Shown: positions 15,310-23,640, numbered from the stretch's first letter. The stretch is DNA of 40,375 nucleotides from Candidatus Magnetaquicoccus inordinatus (GCF_004217665.1 NZ_RXIU01000009.1:1-40375); one strand, 5' to 3'. Notes: generated by a model not told the origin, from the letters alone. Made by a program: numbers and translations.

Positions 15310-16170
15310 ATGAACAGCCATTCTGATCCACATACCGATTCTGGAGCCACACGAGCAACCACTCCAGCAGCAACCAGCCCAAAAGAGCGTCTGGAGCGCT
15401 CTGCAGCGACGCAACCAGCCCATAAAATTTCCATTCGTGATCTGAGCATCCGCTATGGCCCATTTACGGCTCTATCCGGGGTCAACCTGGACATACCGGT
15501 CAATCAGATTTTTGGCATCATCGGACCGGCCAACAGCGGTAAAACCTCTTTTCTGAATGCCATCAACCGCATGGATATGATGCGCGCCAACATGAATGTG
15601 CAAGGCTCAGTCCTTTTTAACGGCGTCGATGTCACTTCCTGGGGAAATGTCTATGCCCTGCGCAGCAAGATTGGTGTGGTTTTTCCTCTGCCAGTAGGTT
15701 TACCCCTCTCCATCTATGACAATGTTGCTCTTTCACCACGTTTGCGTGGGATCAATAATAAGAGTCAAATTGATGAAATTGTTGAGAGATCATTGAAGAG
15801 AGCCGCTTTGTGGGACGAGGTAAAAGAGCGGCTAGGCTCACTGGGCAGCCTGTTATCGGGAGGGCAGCAACAGCGACTGACCATCGCCCGGGCTCTGTCC
15901 CAGGATCCTGAAGTGCTCATGCTGGATGAATTTTCCATTGCCGTGGATCCGGTGACCACCATGCGGATTGAAGATGTGTTAAAGGAGTTGAAAAACCAGA
16001 TGACCATCATTTTGGTGACCAATCTGGTCCAGCAGGCCAATCGTTTGGCCGATCGAACCGCCTTTTTTCTCAATGGTTCCTGTGTCGAGGTCGGCGATAC
16101 CGATGCCCTTTTCAACGGCAAAGTCCGTGACCAACGTACCGATGACTATATCAATGGCCGTTTCGGCTAG
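15310..16170 (+). CDS. pstB: PstB1, phosphate ABC ATPase with degenerate Q- and H-loops
   Basis: The 286-residue product has a 38-residue low-complexity N-terminus rich in Ala, Thr and Ser, absent from ordinary PstB. Walker A (GPANSGKTS, 72-80), signature LSGGQ (182-186) and Walker B with its catalytic glutamate (LMLDE, Glu207) are intact. Two catalytic positions are not: the Q-loop glutamine is Pro126 (GVVFPLPVGLP against the usual GMVFQKPTPFP), and the switch histidine is Asn238 (ILVTNLVQQA against VTHNMQQA). The D-loop region is also changed (SIAVDP for SALDP). Its own ATP site should therefore be poor, but its signature can complete a partner's site. PstB2, 42 bp downstream, has the opposite pattern, which points to an obligate heterodimer. 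Confidence 0.92.
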   Translation: MNSHSDPHTDSGATRATTPAATSPKERLERSAATQPAHKISIRDLSIRYGPFTALSGVNLDIPVNQIFGIIGPANSGKTSFLNAINRMDMMRANMNVQGSVLFNGVDVTSWGNVYALRSKIGVVFPLPVGLPLSIYDNVALSPRLRGINNKSQIDEIVERSLKRAALWDEVKERLGSLGSLLSGGQQQRLTIARALSQDPEVLMLDEFSIAVDPVTTMRIEDVLKELKNQMTIILVTNLVQQANRLADRTAFFLNGSCVEVGDTDALFNGKVRDQRTDDYINGRFG

Positions 16171-16212
16171 GTCGATCAACCAATCAAGCCAGGACAGGAC
16201 ACAAAGAAAGCC

Positions 16213-17004
16213 ATGAATAAGCAGGAAATTCAACAGGAAATCGCCATCAGAACCATCAATCTTAATTTGTGGTATGGTCACTTCCAAGCCTTGTTTGATG
16301 TCAATCTGGAGATTAAACAGGGGATTATTACGGCCATGATCGGCCCCAGCGGTTGTGGCAAATCCACCGTGTTGCGCAGCGTGGACCGCATCAACGAGCG
16401 TTTGGGATATGTGCGCATCACCGGGGCGATCAAGGTGCTTGACAAAAACATCTATGATCCCGATGTCAATCTTTCCCAATTGCGCAAGCAGGTTGGCATG
16501 GTCTTCCAACGTCCCAATCCTTTACCCATTTCCATCTATGACAATGTCATTTTTGGTCATCGTCTGCATCGTCCTCCAGATGTCAAACTCTCCTCTCGGC
16601 AGGAGGATGAGATTGTCGAAGCCGCTTTGCAGCGGGTATTGCTCTGGGACAAGGTCAAAGATAAACTGAAGAGAAAGGCAACGATCGATCTCTCATTGGA
16701 GGAGCGTCAAAAGCTCTGTATTGCCAGATTGCTGCCGGTTAAACCTGCAGTCTTGTTGATGGATGAGCCATGCTCTGCGCTCGATCCCAAAGGGACGGCT
16801 GCAGTCGAAGAGTTGATATGGGAGTTGCGTGGCGAATATTCCATTTTGTTGGTGACGCACAACATGGCGCAGGCACGGCGCACCAGCGATGAGTGCATTT
16901 TTATGCTCATGGGCAAGGTGGTAGAACATACCGATACCGATAAAATGTTTGTCACACCGCAGTATCGGGAAACCGCAGACTATATCGAAGGGCGTTATGG
17001 ATAA
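16213..17004 (+). CDS. pstB: PstB2, phosphate ABC ATPase with degenerate signature motif
   Basis: The product has 263 residues, the normal PstB length. Walker A GPSGCGKST (44-52), Q-loop Gln99 (GMVFQRPNPLP), Walker B MDEP with Glu185, D-loop SALDP and switch His216 (VTHNMAQA) are all canonical. The ABC signature is not: LSGGQQQRLCIAR has become LSLEERQKLCIAR (160-172), losing both glycines that cradle the gamma-phosphate. A PstB2 homodimer would have two sites lacking a signature. Paired with PstB1 it gives one fully canonical site (PstB2 Walker/Q/H plus PstB1 LSGGQ) and one doubly degenerate site. This reading is inferred from the motif pattern; ATPase family membership is certain. Confidence 0.93.
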   Translation: MNKQEIQQEIAIRTINLNLWYGHFQALFDVNLEIKQGIITAMIGPSGCGKSTVLRSVDRINERLGYVRITGAIKVLDKNIYDPDVNLSQLRKQVGMVFQRPNPLPISIYDNVIFGHRLHRPPDVKLSSRQEDEIVEAALQRVLLWDKVKDKLKRKATIDLSLEERQKLCIARLLPVKPAVLLMDEPCSALDPKGTAAVEELIWELRGEYSILLVTHNMAQARRTSDECIFMLMGKVVEHTDTDKMFVTPQYRETADYIEGRYG

Positions 17005-17042
17005 TCCAGACGCAAGTTTCTTGTCACCCTGGAGCCCATGCC

Positions 17043-17154
17043 CTGGAGTGTAATTGATTACCAAAGCAGTGGCCTGTCCAAACTGATCGATGCAACAGCT
17101 TTGCAATGGCTATTCCCAGTTCAGTGCGAGAATGATGCGGACAGGTCACTCCAG
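17043..17154 (+). promoter_or_regulatory. Inverted repeat upstream of phoB
   Basis: GTGGCCTGTCC (17069-17079) can pair with GGACAGGTCAC (17139-17149) over 11 positions with one G-U wobble. An outer pair, CTGGAG (17043-17048) with CTCCAG (17149-17154), extends it with a bulge. The loop is about 59 nt. It occupies most of the 187-bp gap between pstB2 and phoB. It could be an mRNA processing or attenuation structure separating pst from phoBR expression; no clear promoter was seen here. Confidence 0.3.
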
Positions 17155-17156
17155 TT

Positions 17157-17225
17157 ATGCCGGAACAGTATGCCATCTCTAAAATCGTATCATGTCGGAA
17201 CAGCACACCATGTCTAAAATCGTAT
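17157..17225 (+). repeat. 35-bp-period direct duplication covering the phoB start
   Basis: Copy 1 (17157-17190) and copy 2 (17192-17225) agree at 29 of 34 positions. Copy 2 contains the first codons of phoB (ATG-TCG-GAA-CAG, then the internal ATG at 17210). Copy 1 also opens with ATG but is in another frame; it reads 23 codons (M-P-E-Q-Y-A-I-S-K-I-V...) and stops at a TGA inside the phoB coding start. The duplication is thus a recent event that made a leader-like overlapping mini-ORF. Confidence 0.75.
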
Positions 17226-17905
17226 TGATCGTTGATGATGAAAAAGATTTTGTCAAAGTCTTGGCCTTGAATCTGCGCAAGAACGATTATGCTGTGCGCC
17301 AAGCGCTAAACGGCAGTCAGGCATTGCTGGAAATGGCGCAAGCTTTATTGCCCGATTTGGTGCTGTTGGATCTTCAGTTGCCCGATATTTCCGGTCTGGA
17401 GTTGTGTCGGCGAATGCGCTCCGATCCCCGTACCCGTTCTGTCGCCATTCTGATGCTGACGGCCAAAGGGGAAGAGATTGATCGGGTTGTCGGTTTTGAG
17501 ATGGGTGCGGATGATTATATGGTCAAACCCTTCAGTATGCGTGAACTGATGTTGCGTATCCAAGCTCTGTTACGCCGAACAGCCCCAGATTTTGCCAGCA
17601 CCGCTCAGCAAGAGCTGCAATTTGGTTTGTTGCGCATGGATGTGGCTGCTTTTCGGGTCTGGTCGGCAGATCGCGAGGTACGTTTGACCACCATGGAGTT
17701 CAAACTGTTGGCGCTGCTTTTGGAGCGACGGGGCAGAGTGCAAACCAGAGAAGTTTTGATGAATGATGTGTGGGGTATTGATTCGTATGTACAAAGTCGA
17801 ACCGTGGATGTTCACATCGATCGATTGCGCAAAAAATTGGGGCAAGCGGAGCAGTATATTGAAACCGTACATGGGATGGGTTACCGTCTGCGAGCAGTAC
17901 CTTGA
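17192..17905 (+). CDS. phoB: PhoB, phosphate regulon response regulator (OmpR family)
   Basis: The protein has a receiver domain with acidic pocket VDDEKD, phosphoacceptor in LVLLDLQLPD (Asp60, or Asp54 from the second start), switch Thr in LMLTAKGEE and Lys in MVKPFSMREL. A C-terminal winged helix follows (RTVDVHIDRLRKKL and YIETVHGMGYRLRAVP). ATG 17192 gives 237 residues; ATG 17210 gives 231 and puts the phosphoacceptor at 54 exactly as in E. coli PhoB, so the shorter form is quite possible. Neither start has a clear Shine-Dalgarno site. Position between pst and a PhoR-type kinase supports the assignment. It should activate pst and other phosphate-starvation genes. Confidence 0.92.
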   Translation: MSEQHTMSKIVLIVDDEKDFVKVLALNLRKNDYAVRQALNGSQALLEMAQALLPDLVLLDLQLPDISGLELCRRMRSDPRTRSVAILMLTAKGEEIDRVVGFEMGADDYMVKPFSMRELMLRIQALLRRTAPDFASTAQQELQFGLLRMDVAAFRVWSADREVRLTTMEFKLLALLLERRGRVQTREVLMNDVWGIDSYVQSRTVDVHIDRLRKKLGQAEQYIETVHGMGYRLRAVP

Positions 17906-17965
17906 TGCAGATCAGCCTCGCTTTCATGACAAAGCCATTGTTGCGGCCATGAAATGGTTCCTGTT

Positions 17966-19726
17966 ATGAATAAAGGTATTAAAAACAGGCTTTTCTATTA
18001 TTTTCTCACCATCATCGTTGTGTCACTGGCAATCTGCGGCCTGATTATTGAGGAGATTGTGGAATCGGTCCGCATGGATCTGATTCGTAGCGATTTGCTG
18101 CGTCATCTGCAGAGCATGGAATGGATGGTGCAGGCTCTGCCCGCGCCGGTTGCCCCTGCAACCTATCAGGAGATGGCTGGCCAACTTGGCACTATCATGG
18201 CGATGCGGGTCACCTTTATTGATGGGGATGGATGGGTTGTAGGAGATTCATCGGTTGCAGCAGATCAGTTGCAAACCATCGAAAACCACCATAAACGGCC
18301 AGAAGTGGCGGAAGCACTGCTGCATGGTGTCGGCAGTGCCATACGCACCTCTACTACGGTCAATACCGATTTATATTATTTGGCCTATGCCATTGACCGG
18401 GGGGGGCAACGGATGATCATCCGTCTTGCTCGCTCGCTACATGATTTGCAAGAGGAGATTGCTTCATTACGTCGTTTGGTCATATATTCCGTTTTGTTTG
18501 CCACTCTTTTGGCTGCATTGCTGAGTCGTTTGGCTGCTCGTTTGTTTACCAGGCCTTTGCGTGCCTTGGTCAAACAGGCCAAATCTATTGCCGGTCAGCA
18601 GAGCAATAGCCGGTTGGTTACCGATTCCCAGGATGAGGTGGGTGGATTGGCCTCTTCGTTCAATCTGCTGCTTAACCAGTTGGAAGAGGTGATGGCTTCA
18701 GTCTCTTTGGAGCGGGATCGTCTCAAAATTATCCTGGAAGGGATTTTGGATGGTGTGATTGCTGTTGATCTGCGTGGCCAAATCATCCTGGTCAACCATG
18801 CGGTGATGGAGATCTTTGCTTTATCCTCCTCTCCGGTATCGCGTAATCTGTCAGAGTTGATTCCAGAGGAGCAGTTGCTGGGGTTGCTGCCGCCCAGTCA
18901 GGGTGCGGTCTGTCGAAGAGAGATCGTTCTGGCAGGGCGTGATATGCGACAGATATTGCTGACCAGTTCTTGCACAGCCAATGGCCAAGGTTGCATTCTT
19001 TTATTGCGTGATATTACTGAAAAAAATCGTCTGCAGCAGGTGCAAAGAGAGTTTATTGCCAGCGCTTCCCATGAATTGCGTACCCCAATCAGTATCATCC
19101 GTTTGAATGCAGAAACTTTGATGGATGGCAACAACGAGCCGGAAGAGGTAAATTTTTTGGTGGAGGCCATCTATCGCCAATCGCTGCGCATGTCGCAACT
19201 GATTGCGCATCTGTTGGATCTCTCTCGTTTGGAATCAGGAAGTTATCCTCTTCGTTGCCAGGAGTTTTTTTTGTTGCCACTCAGCAAACAGGTCAGTGAA
19301 TCATTGCACCATTGGATGGAAAGCCGGGAGATCGTGCTAAGCAATCAAATTGGGGCCGATGTCACCCTTTTTGCCGATCCCTCTGCTGTCGAACAGGTTT
19401 TGCTCAATCTGGTGGCCAATGCCATTCGCTATACACCTATGCGGAGCCAAATTATTTTGCGCAGCAGGCCACATCCTGATCATGACAAGAGCATGATCAT
19501 CGCTGTGGAGGATAATGGCGAAGGGATTGCCGAAGAGCATCATCGGCAACTGTTCAACCGTTTTTATCGTGTGGATCCTGGGCGTTCACGGGAGATGGGG
19601 GGGAGTGGTCTGGGTTTGGCGATTGTCAGACAGTTGGTGGAGGCGATGGGGGGGGAAGTGGGATTGTCTGCTGTGCAACCCAGTGGATGCTGTTTTTGGT
19701 TTACACTACCGGTTTGTCCGGCATGA
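17966..19726 (+). CDS. phoR: PhoR-type membrane sensor histidine kinase
   Basis: The product has 586 residues from ATG 17966 (a GTG at 17954 is in frame). Membrane segment 1 is at about 9-30. An extracytoplasmic domain of about 130 residues follows, then membrane segment 2 near 175-195 and a HAMP linker (LFTRPLRALVKQAKSIAGQQ). A PAS-like domain (ILEGILDGVIAVDLRGQIIL) leads to the HisKA motif ASASHELRTPISII with His369, and an HATPase with NLVANAIRYTP, EDNGEGIAEEH and GGSGLGLAIVRQLVEAMGG. The sizeable periplasmic domain distinguishes it from E. coli PhoR, which has almost none, and resembles PhoR of Bacillus type. It should phosphorylate PhoB and be restrained by the PhoU/Pst complex. Confidence 0.9.
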   Translation: MNKGIKNRLFYYFLTIIVVSLAICGLIIEEIVESVRMDLIRSDLLRHLQSMEWMVQALPAPVAPATYQEMAGQLGTIMAMRVTFIDGDGWVVGDSSVAADQLQTIENHHKRPEVAEALLHGVGSAIRTSTTVNTDLYYLAYAIDRGGQRMIIRLARSLHDLQEEIASLRRLVIYSVLFATLLAALLSRLAARLFTRPLRALVKQAKSIAGQQSNSRLVTDSQDEVGGLASSFNLLLNQLEEVMASVSLERDRLKIILEGILDGVIAVDLRGQIILVNHAVMEIFALSSSPVSRNLSELIPEEQLLGLLPPSQGAVCRREIVLAGRDMRQILLTSSCTANGQGCILLLRDITEKNRLQQVQREFIASASHELRTPISIIRLNAETLMDGNNEPEEVNFLVEAIYRQSLRMSQLIAHLLDLSRLESGSYPLRCQEFFLLPLSKQVSESLHHWMESREIVLSNQIGADVTLFADPSAVEQVLLNLVANAIRYTPMRSQIILRSRPHPDHDKSMIIAVEDNGEGIAEEHHRQLFNRFYRVDPGRSREMGGSGLGLAIVRQLVEAMGGEVGLSAVQPSGCCFWFTLPVCPA

Positions 19727-19830
19727 TGGTTCTTTTGTCGCATGATGTGAGGTTGATAAACTGTGTAGAGCTTGTGCATAACACATGACTTTCATTCGCA
19801 ATCTTTTCTTTCAGTAGGCAGGAGTATGCC

Positions 19831-20427
19831 ATGATGCAAAAGGTATTGATCATCAATTGCCACCAACCCTATCCAGTCTCTCCTGGGCAATTGAATGCCT
19901 CTTTGGTGAGCAGAATGCAGCAGCAGTTACAAAATAGTGGCTATGAGGTTGCCTTGACTATTGTTAATGAAGGCTATCAGATTGCCAAAGAGGTGGAAAA
20001 GCATCTTTGGGCCGATGTGATCATTATCCAAACTCCTGTTTATTGGATGGGTTTGCCTTGGATCGGGAAAAAATATATCGATGAAATTTTTTCGGCAGGG
20101 GCGGCAGTAGGATTTTTTTACAGTGATGGACGCAGCTCCCAGGATCCCAAACGCAACTATGGAATGGGAGGAGGGATGGCGCCACGACGTTATATGCTTT
20201 CGCTCACCTATAATGCCCCGGCAGAAGCCTTTGGCAATCCCGAGGAGCCCTTCATGGCTGGCAAGGGTGTGGATGACATGTTTTTACCATTGCATCTGAG
20301 TTTTCGTTTTCTCGGCATGCAGGCTTTGCCCACTTTCGCCTGTCATGATGTGCACAAGGCTCCAGAAATAGCAGCCGATTTTGCTCGATTGGAAGCCCAT
20401 TTGCGTGCGCACTTTCCTGCAGTATAA
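19831..20427 (+). CDS. mdaB: MdaB-like NADPH:quinone reductase, flavodoxin fold
   Basis: The 198-residue product matches the MdaB pattern along its length: KVLIINCHQPYPVSPGQLN near the N-terminus, WADVIIIQTPVYWMGLPW, KKYIDEIF, SDGRSSQDPKRNYGMGGG, and RYMLSLTYNAPAEAFG. MdaB binds FAD and reduces quinones by two electrons, avoiding semiquinone radicals. There is no signal peptide. The ribosome site CAGGAG precedes tandem ATGs (19831 and 19834). It follows phoR by 104 bp on the same strand and may be read through from the pst-pho operon or have its own promoter. Confidence 0.88.
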   Translation: MMQKVLIINCHQPYPVSPGQLNASLVSRMQQQLQNSGYEVALTIVNEGYQIAKEVEKHLWADVIIIQTPVYWMGLPWIGKKYIDEIFSAGAAVGFFYSDGRSSQDPKRNYGMGGGMAPRRYMLSLTYNAPAEAFGNPEEPFMAGKGVDDMFLPLHLSFRFLGMQALPTFACHDVHKAPEIAADFARLEAHLRAHFPAV

Positions 20428-20464
20428 GCAATTGACTCCATACTTTCTGCACACAGCAGCCATT

Positions 20465-21394
20465 TTATAAAAACATTCCAGCTTGTCGATGTCGTTGATC
20501 CAAACGTAAGCCGTGGCTGCGGGCCAGAGCCACGGCCTCTTTATATTCTGCAACCGTCAGCGGTCGGTTCAACTGGGGGATCCGTTCGGCGTGATAACAG
20601 GGATGATATTGCCCCATGATGTTCACATAGGTGTGCGGCGAGATCTCCTCGGCCAGAAAGCGCACTGTCTCTGCTGTCCCAGCCAAACCGTTCGGCAAGA
20701 CCAAATGACGCACCAGCAAACCGCGTTGGGCAACCCCTCGTGCATCCATCTGCAGATCTCCTACCTGCCGGTGCATCTCTTTGACCGCTGCACGATTGTG
20801 GGTGGGATAATCCTTGATCCGGCTCAAACGTTCAGCAATGGCGGCATCGCTGTATTTCATATCCGGCATGTAGATGTCGATTATTCCCTCCAACAGTGCC
20901 AGCGCTGTCAGGGAATCATAGCCGCCGCTGTTGTAAACCAAAGGCAGGCTGAAGCCCAACGGAATGGCTTCGAGCAGTGCGGCGAGAATAGCCGGAAGCA
21001 CATGGGTTGGGCTGACAAAATTGATATTGTGACAGCCCTGCTCCTGCAACTGCAGCATCTGCCGCGCCAAAAGATAGGGAGCGAGTTCGCTTCCTTCACC
21101 GCCATGACTGAGTGACCAGTTTTGACAATATTGACAATGCAGATTGCACCCACTGAAAAAGATGGTGCCAGAGCCATGTGTGCCACGCAAAGGCTCCTCT
21201 TCACCAAAATGGGCATGTGCACTGGCCACTCGCGCATAAATCCCGGTATGGCAACTGGCTCCACGCTCGCCTTTGTGGCGATCCACCGCACAGCATCGGG
21301 GACATAAATCACAATGACGGGCTCTCTGTTCAGCTTCAGTAACTCTTCTGGCCAATTGGCCAGAGTGATAGAGAGCCAAATAAGAGGGGATCAT
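20465..21394 (-). CDS. PflX-type radical SAM protein (COG1313)
   Basis: The radical SAM cluster motif is CNLHCQYCQNW, preceded by GTIFFSGC, as in pyruvate-formate-lyase-activating-enzyme relatives. An N-terminal cysteine set (CDLCPRCCAVDR and CHTG) may hold a further Fe-S cluster, as usual in the PflX group. Later motifs NINFVSPTHVLPAIL and YNSGGYDS fit the same family. The 309-residue product is cytosolic. Its substrate is not established; no glycyl-radical enzyme is in the window. The ATG overlaps the stop of the upstream DUF2784 gene as ATGA, so the two are translated together. Confidence 0.85.
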   Translation of the reverse strand: MIPSYLALYHSGQLARRVTEAEQRARHCDLCPRCCAVDRHKGERGASCHTGIYARVASAHAHFGEEEPLRGTHGSGTIFFSGCNLHCQYCQNWSLSHGGEGSELAPYLLARQMLQLQEQGCHNINFVSPTHVLPAILAALLEAIPLGFSLPLVYNSGGYDSLTALALLEGIIDIYMPDMKYSDAAIAERLSRIKDYPTHNRAAVKEMHRQVGDLQMDARGVAQRGLLVRHLVLPNGLAGTAETVRFLAEEISPHTYVNIMGQYHPCYHAERIPQLNRPLTVAEYKEAVALARSHGLRLDQRHRQAGMFL

Positions 21395-21795
21395 GCGCTG
21401 GGAGCCTTCTCAGAGGCTTTTCTTCCTCTACGGATGCGGTGATAGGCAAAAAAATTAATGACAAACACCACAATGCCAATCACCGGAAAGCCCCAAGAGG
21501 GAAATCCACCAGGAAACCACAGGGCTGGATAGATGATGGGCAAAAGATAGAGATCAACAAAACTCCAACCTTGCCCATTTTCTAAAGCCAACTGGCGGAA
21601 ATGGTTTTCCACATAAGTCAGTGGACAGTTCCAGCCGATCAATTCAATCGCTACTCCCCAGGTGACGGCAGGCAGATGCCACCAGAGAAGCACAGGATAG
21701 CGGGCAACGAGTGCTGAACCAAACAGAACAAAGAGAACAAAACTGATATGAAAGAGAGCTGTACAATCCGCAAACAGGCGGTAGAGCATACCCAT
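21391..21795 (-). CDS. DUF2784 family small membrane protein
   Basis: This 134-residue protein has about four membrane segments and a basic cytoplasmic tail (HRIRRGRKASEK). The opening YRLFADCTALFHISFVLFVLFG and the central ELIGWNCPLTYVENHFRQ are typical of DUF2784, a family with no known function. It lies 30 bp downstream of tRNA-Gln and overlaps the radical SAM gene by ATGA. In many proteobacteria the place after ispE-tRNA-Gln is held by prs; here it is this gene pair. Confidence 0.85.
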   Translation of the reverse strand: MGMLYRLFADCTALFHISFVLFVLFGSALVARYPVLLWWHLPAVTWGVAIELIGWNCPLTYVENHFRQLALENGQGWSFVDLYLLPIIYPALWFPGGFPSWGFPVIGIVVFVINFFAYHRIRRGRKASEKAPSA

Positions 21796-21825
21796 AGGAG
21801 AGGAAAAATGAGGTGTGTGAGGAGT

Positions 21826-21900
21826 TGGCTGGGCCGCCAGGATTCGAACCTGGGGATACCGGAATCAAAATCCGGGGCCTTACCGCTTGGCGACGGCCCA
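21826..21900 (-). tRNA. tRNA-Gln(TTG)
   Basis: On the minus strand the acceptor TGGGCCG pairs with CGGCCCA, followed by G and an encoded CCA. The D arm is GCCAAGCGGTAAGGC, the anticodon arm CCGGA-TTTTGAT-TCCGG with anticodon TTG, and the T arm carries GGTTCGAATCC. Length is 75 nt and all four stems form. The first 21 nt overlap the end of ispE, which shares its direction. Confidence 0.97.
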
Positions 21901-22815
21901 TCCGTTCGCTACAGCCCCCTTTATAGCAGATTCCCAAGCAGAGGAAAAGGGGTGTTGATTAAAGGTCACTCCAGGAAAAATCTGCCAGTCGGGATGGCGA
22001 GTGCGTAAGCTGCGTGCAGCCTCTTTTGCCTCCTCAAGTTGGCGAAAGATGCCAAAAAATGCGCTGCCACTGCCAGACATCAGTGCCGCAAGCGCACCGT
22101 GGCGGCGCAAGGCAGCATCCAATAAGGCAATCTCCGGTTGCAGCTTAATTGCAGTTGCCTGCAGATCATTGTGCAGTTGCTGCACAAGAGCCTCCTTCGC
22201 AGTGGGGATAGCAAGGGGGGGAGTGTTATACGCCTCTCCGGCAGCACGTTCGCTATGCCATTGCCGGAATACCTGTGCCGTGGAGAGCGTACAGCCGGGA
22301 TAGATCAACAGCAGTGGCAGTTGCGGGAGCGAGGGCAGAAAAGTCAGTTGCTCCCCGATCCCTTCGGCCAAAGCGGTGGTCTGCCCAAGGAAAAAGGGTA
22401 CATCCGCTCCCAACTGGACACCCAATGCCAACAACTGTTCCTGTGACCAATGCAGTTGCCAGAGCTGGTTCAAGGCGAGCAGGGTCAGGGCAGCATCCGA
22501 GGAGCCGCCACCCAATCCTGCACCGTGTGGAATGGCTTTGTGCAAGTGGATATGAACTCCGGAGCGGATGCCACTCTCTTGCTGCAGACGCCAGGCGGCC
22601 TGCCAAACCAGATTATCGTGAGCATGATCGGTAACCGAAGGTTCGCAGCGCAAGGTGATAGCTGATTGGTCGGCTGTAAAGGTCAGATGGTCATAGAGAG
22701 GGAAAAAGCTCATCACACTCCACAGCCGATGATACCCATCCTCCCGGCGGCCCACAATGCGCAGTCCCAGGTTGACTTTGGCTGGTGCGGTAAAAGTGCA
22801 GGGAGGAAACAGCAT
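21880..22815 (-). CDS. ispE: IspE, 4-diphosphocytidyl-2-C-methyl-D-erythritol kinase
   Basis: This GHMP-family kinase phosphorylates CDP-ME in the MEP isoprenoid pathway. The N-terminal substrate motif APAKVNLGLRI, the ATP loop PHGAGLGGGSSDAA and the C-terminal LMSGSGSAFFGIF are all present, at 311 residues. The start ATG directly follows the lolB stop (TAG-ATG). The stop codon TAA at 21882-21880 lies in the D arm of tRNA-Gln, so the last six codons and the stop are also the 5' part of that tRNA. Those residues (NGWAVAKR) lie beyond the conserved domain, so tRNA processing from the same transcript would remove the stop codon of that mRNA. Confidence 0.94.
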   Translation of the reverse strand: MLFPPCTFTAPAKVNLGLRIVGRREDGYHRLWSVMSFFPLYDHLTFTADQSAITLRCEPSVTDHAHDNLVWQAAWRLQQESGIRSGVHIHLHKAIPHGAGLGGGSSDAALTLLALNQLWQLHWSQEQLLALGVQLGADVPFFLGQTTALAEGIGEQLTFLPSLPQLPLLLIYPGCTLSTAQVFRQWHSERAAGEAYNTPPLAIPTAKEALVQQLHNDLQATAIKLQPEIALLDAALRRHGALAALMSGSGSAFFGIFRQLEEAKEAARSLRTRHPDWQIFPGVTFNQHPFSSAWESAIKGAVANGWAVAKR

Positions 22816-23640
22816 CTATCTCTCTTGCCAAGGATGTTCGACAGTAAAATCGGGATAGCGTGCACGCAGGGTAAAGGTATCTGCTGCAAAGGGTTGTGCT
22901 ATTATTTGCCACTGCCGCGAGCGAAACTGAATGTGCGTATCAGCAGGCTGCAGATCGATTGCAATCTGTTGCGGCAAAGGGGGTACAGAGCTCTCTTCTT
23001 CTGTGGACCATTGATAAACAACCCGGTAGCGCCCCTCGCGGGTCTCTCCCTGGCGTTCCCGAACCAATCCACTCCGGGGATCGAGCAGCAGGCTCTCTCC
23101 TTGTTTGGTTAACCATCCCCCTGCCACATCGGGGTCTACTCCTTGCAGTGGGGCAGCCATGGCCAGCAAGGAGTGCAATAAATCTTCCGGTGGCAAGGCA
23201 ATACCCAACAAATAGTGGAGACCTTCGGCAGTGGCAGGAACCACCGTGATCTGTTGTTTGTCTGCATCGACCAGTTCAATCTGCTCTGCTGTAACGGCGA
23301 TAACGCCGGCAATATTTTGCATAAAGCCAAAGAGAGTGACCTTGGCTTTCTCTGTGCCTGTGCCCTGCAACTCTGCACGCAGACGACGATTGGCCTTTTC
23401 AGAGCGAATTTCCAATATGCCAAGGGATTGCCATTGGCGCAAAAGTTGTTGCCGTTGTTGTTGATCTGTTTGGTAACGTTGTGCAACAAGATGCGGGGCG
23501 ACAGCCAGGGTTTGCAGAACAGGAGGAGGGTGAGGTGTGCAACCTGTGAGCAGCCCCAACAGCAATAAGCCGCTGATACAAAACAATCGACAAGTCAACG
23601 AGCGGCTCTCCTTACGGCTGTTTCTGGTGGCATTGCGCAT
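22816..23640 (-). CDS. lolB: LolB-like outer-membrane lipoprotein
   Basis: From ATG 23640 (one codon inside the open frame) the product has 274 residues with a lipoprotein signal ending LLTGC. The fold pattern (SLGILEIRSEKANRRLRAELQ, KVTLFGFMQNIAGVIAVT, EGLHYLLGIALPPEDLLHSLL, YRVVYQW) matches LolB and the related DUF4292 proteins. LolB receives lipoproteins from LolA and inserts them in the outer membrane. The position directly before ispE is the classic place for lolB. At 274 residues it is longer than E. coli LolB (207). It shares one base with the TPR gene stop (TGATG). Confidence 0.75.
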   Translation of the reverse strand: MRNATRNSRKESRSLTCRLFCISGLLLLGLLTGCTPHPPPVLQTLAVAPHLVAQRYQTDQQQRQQLLRQWQSLGILEIRSEKANRRLRAELQGTGTEKAKVTLFGFMQNIAGVIAVTAEQIELVDADKQQITVVPATAEGLHYLLGIALPPEDLLHSLLAMAAPLQGVDPDVAGGWLTKQGESLLLDPRSGLVRERQGETREGRYRVVYQWSTEEESSVPPLPQQIAIDLQPADTHIQFRSRQWQIIAQPFAADTFTLRARYPDFTVEHPWQER

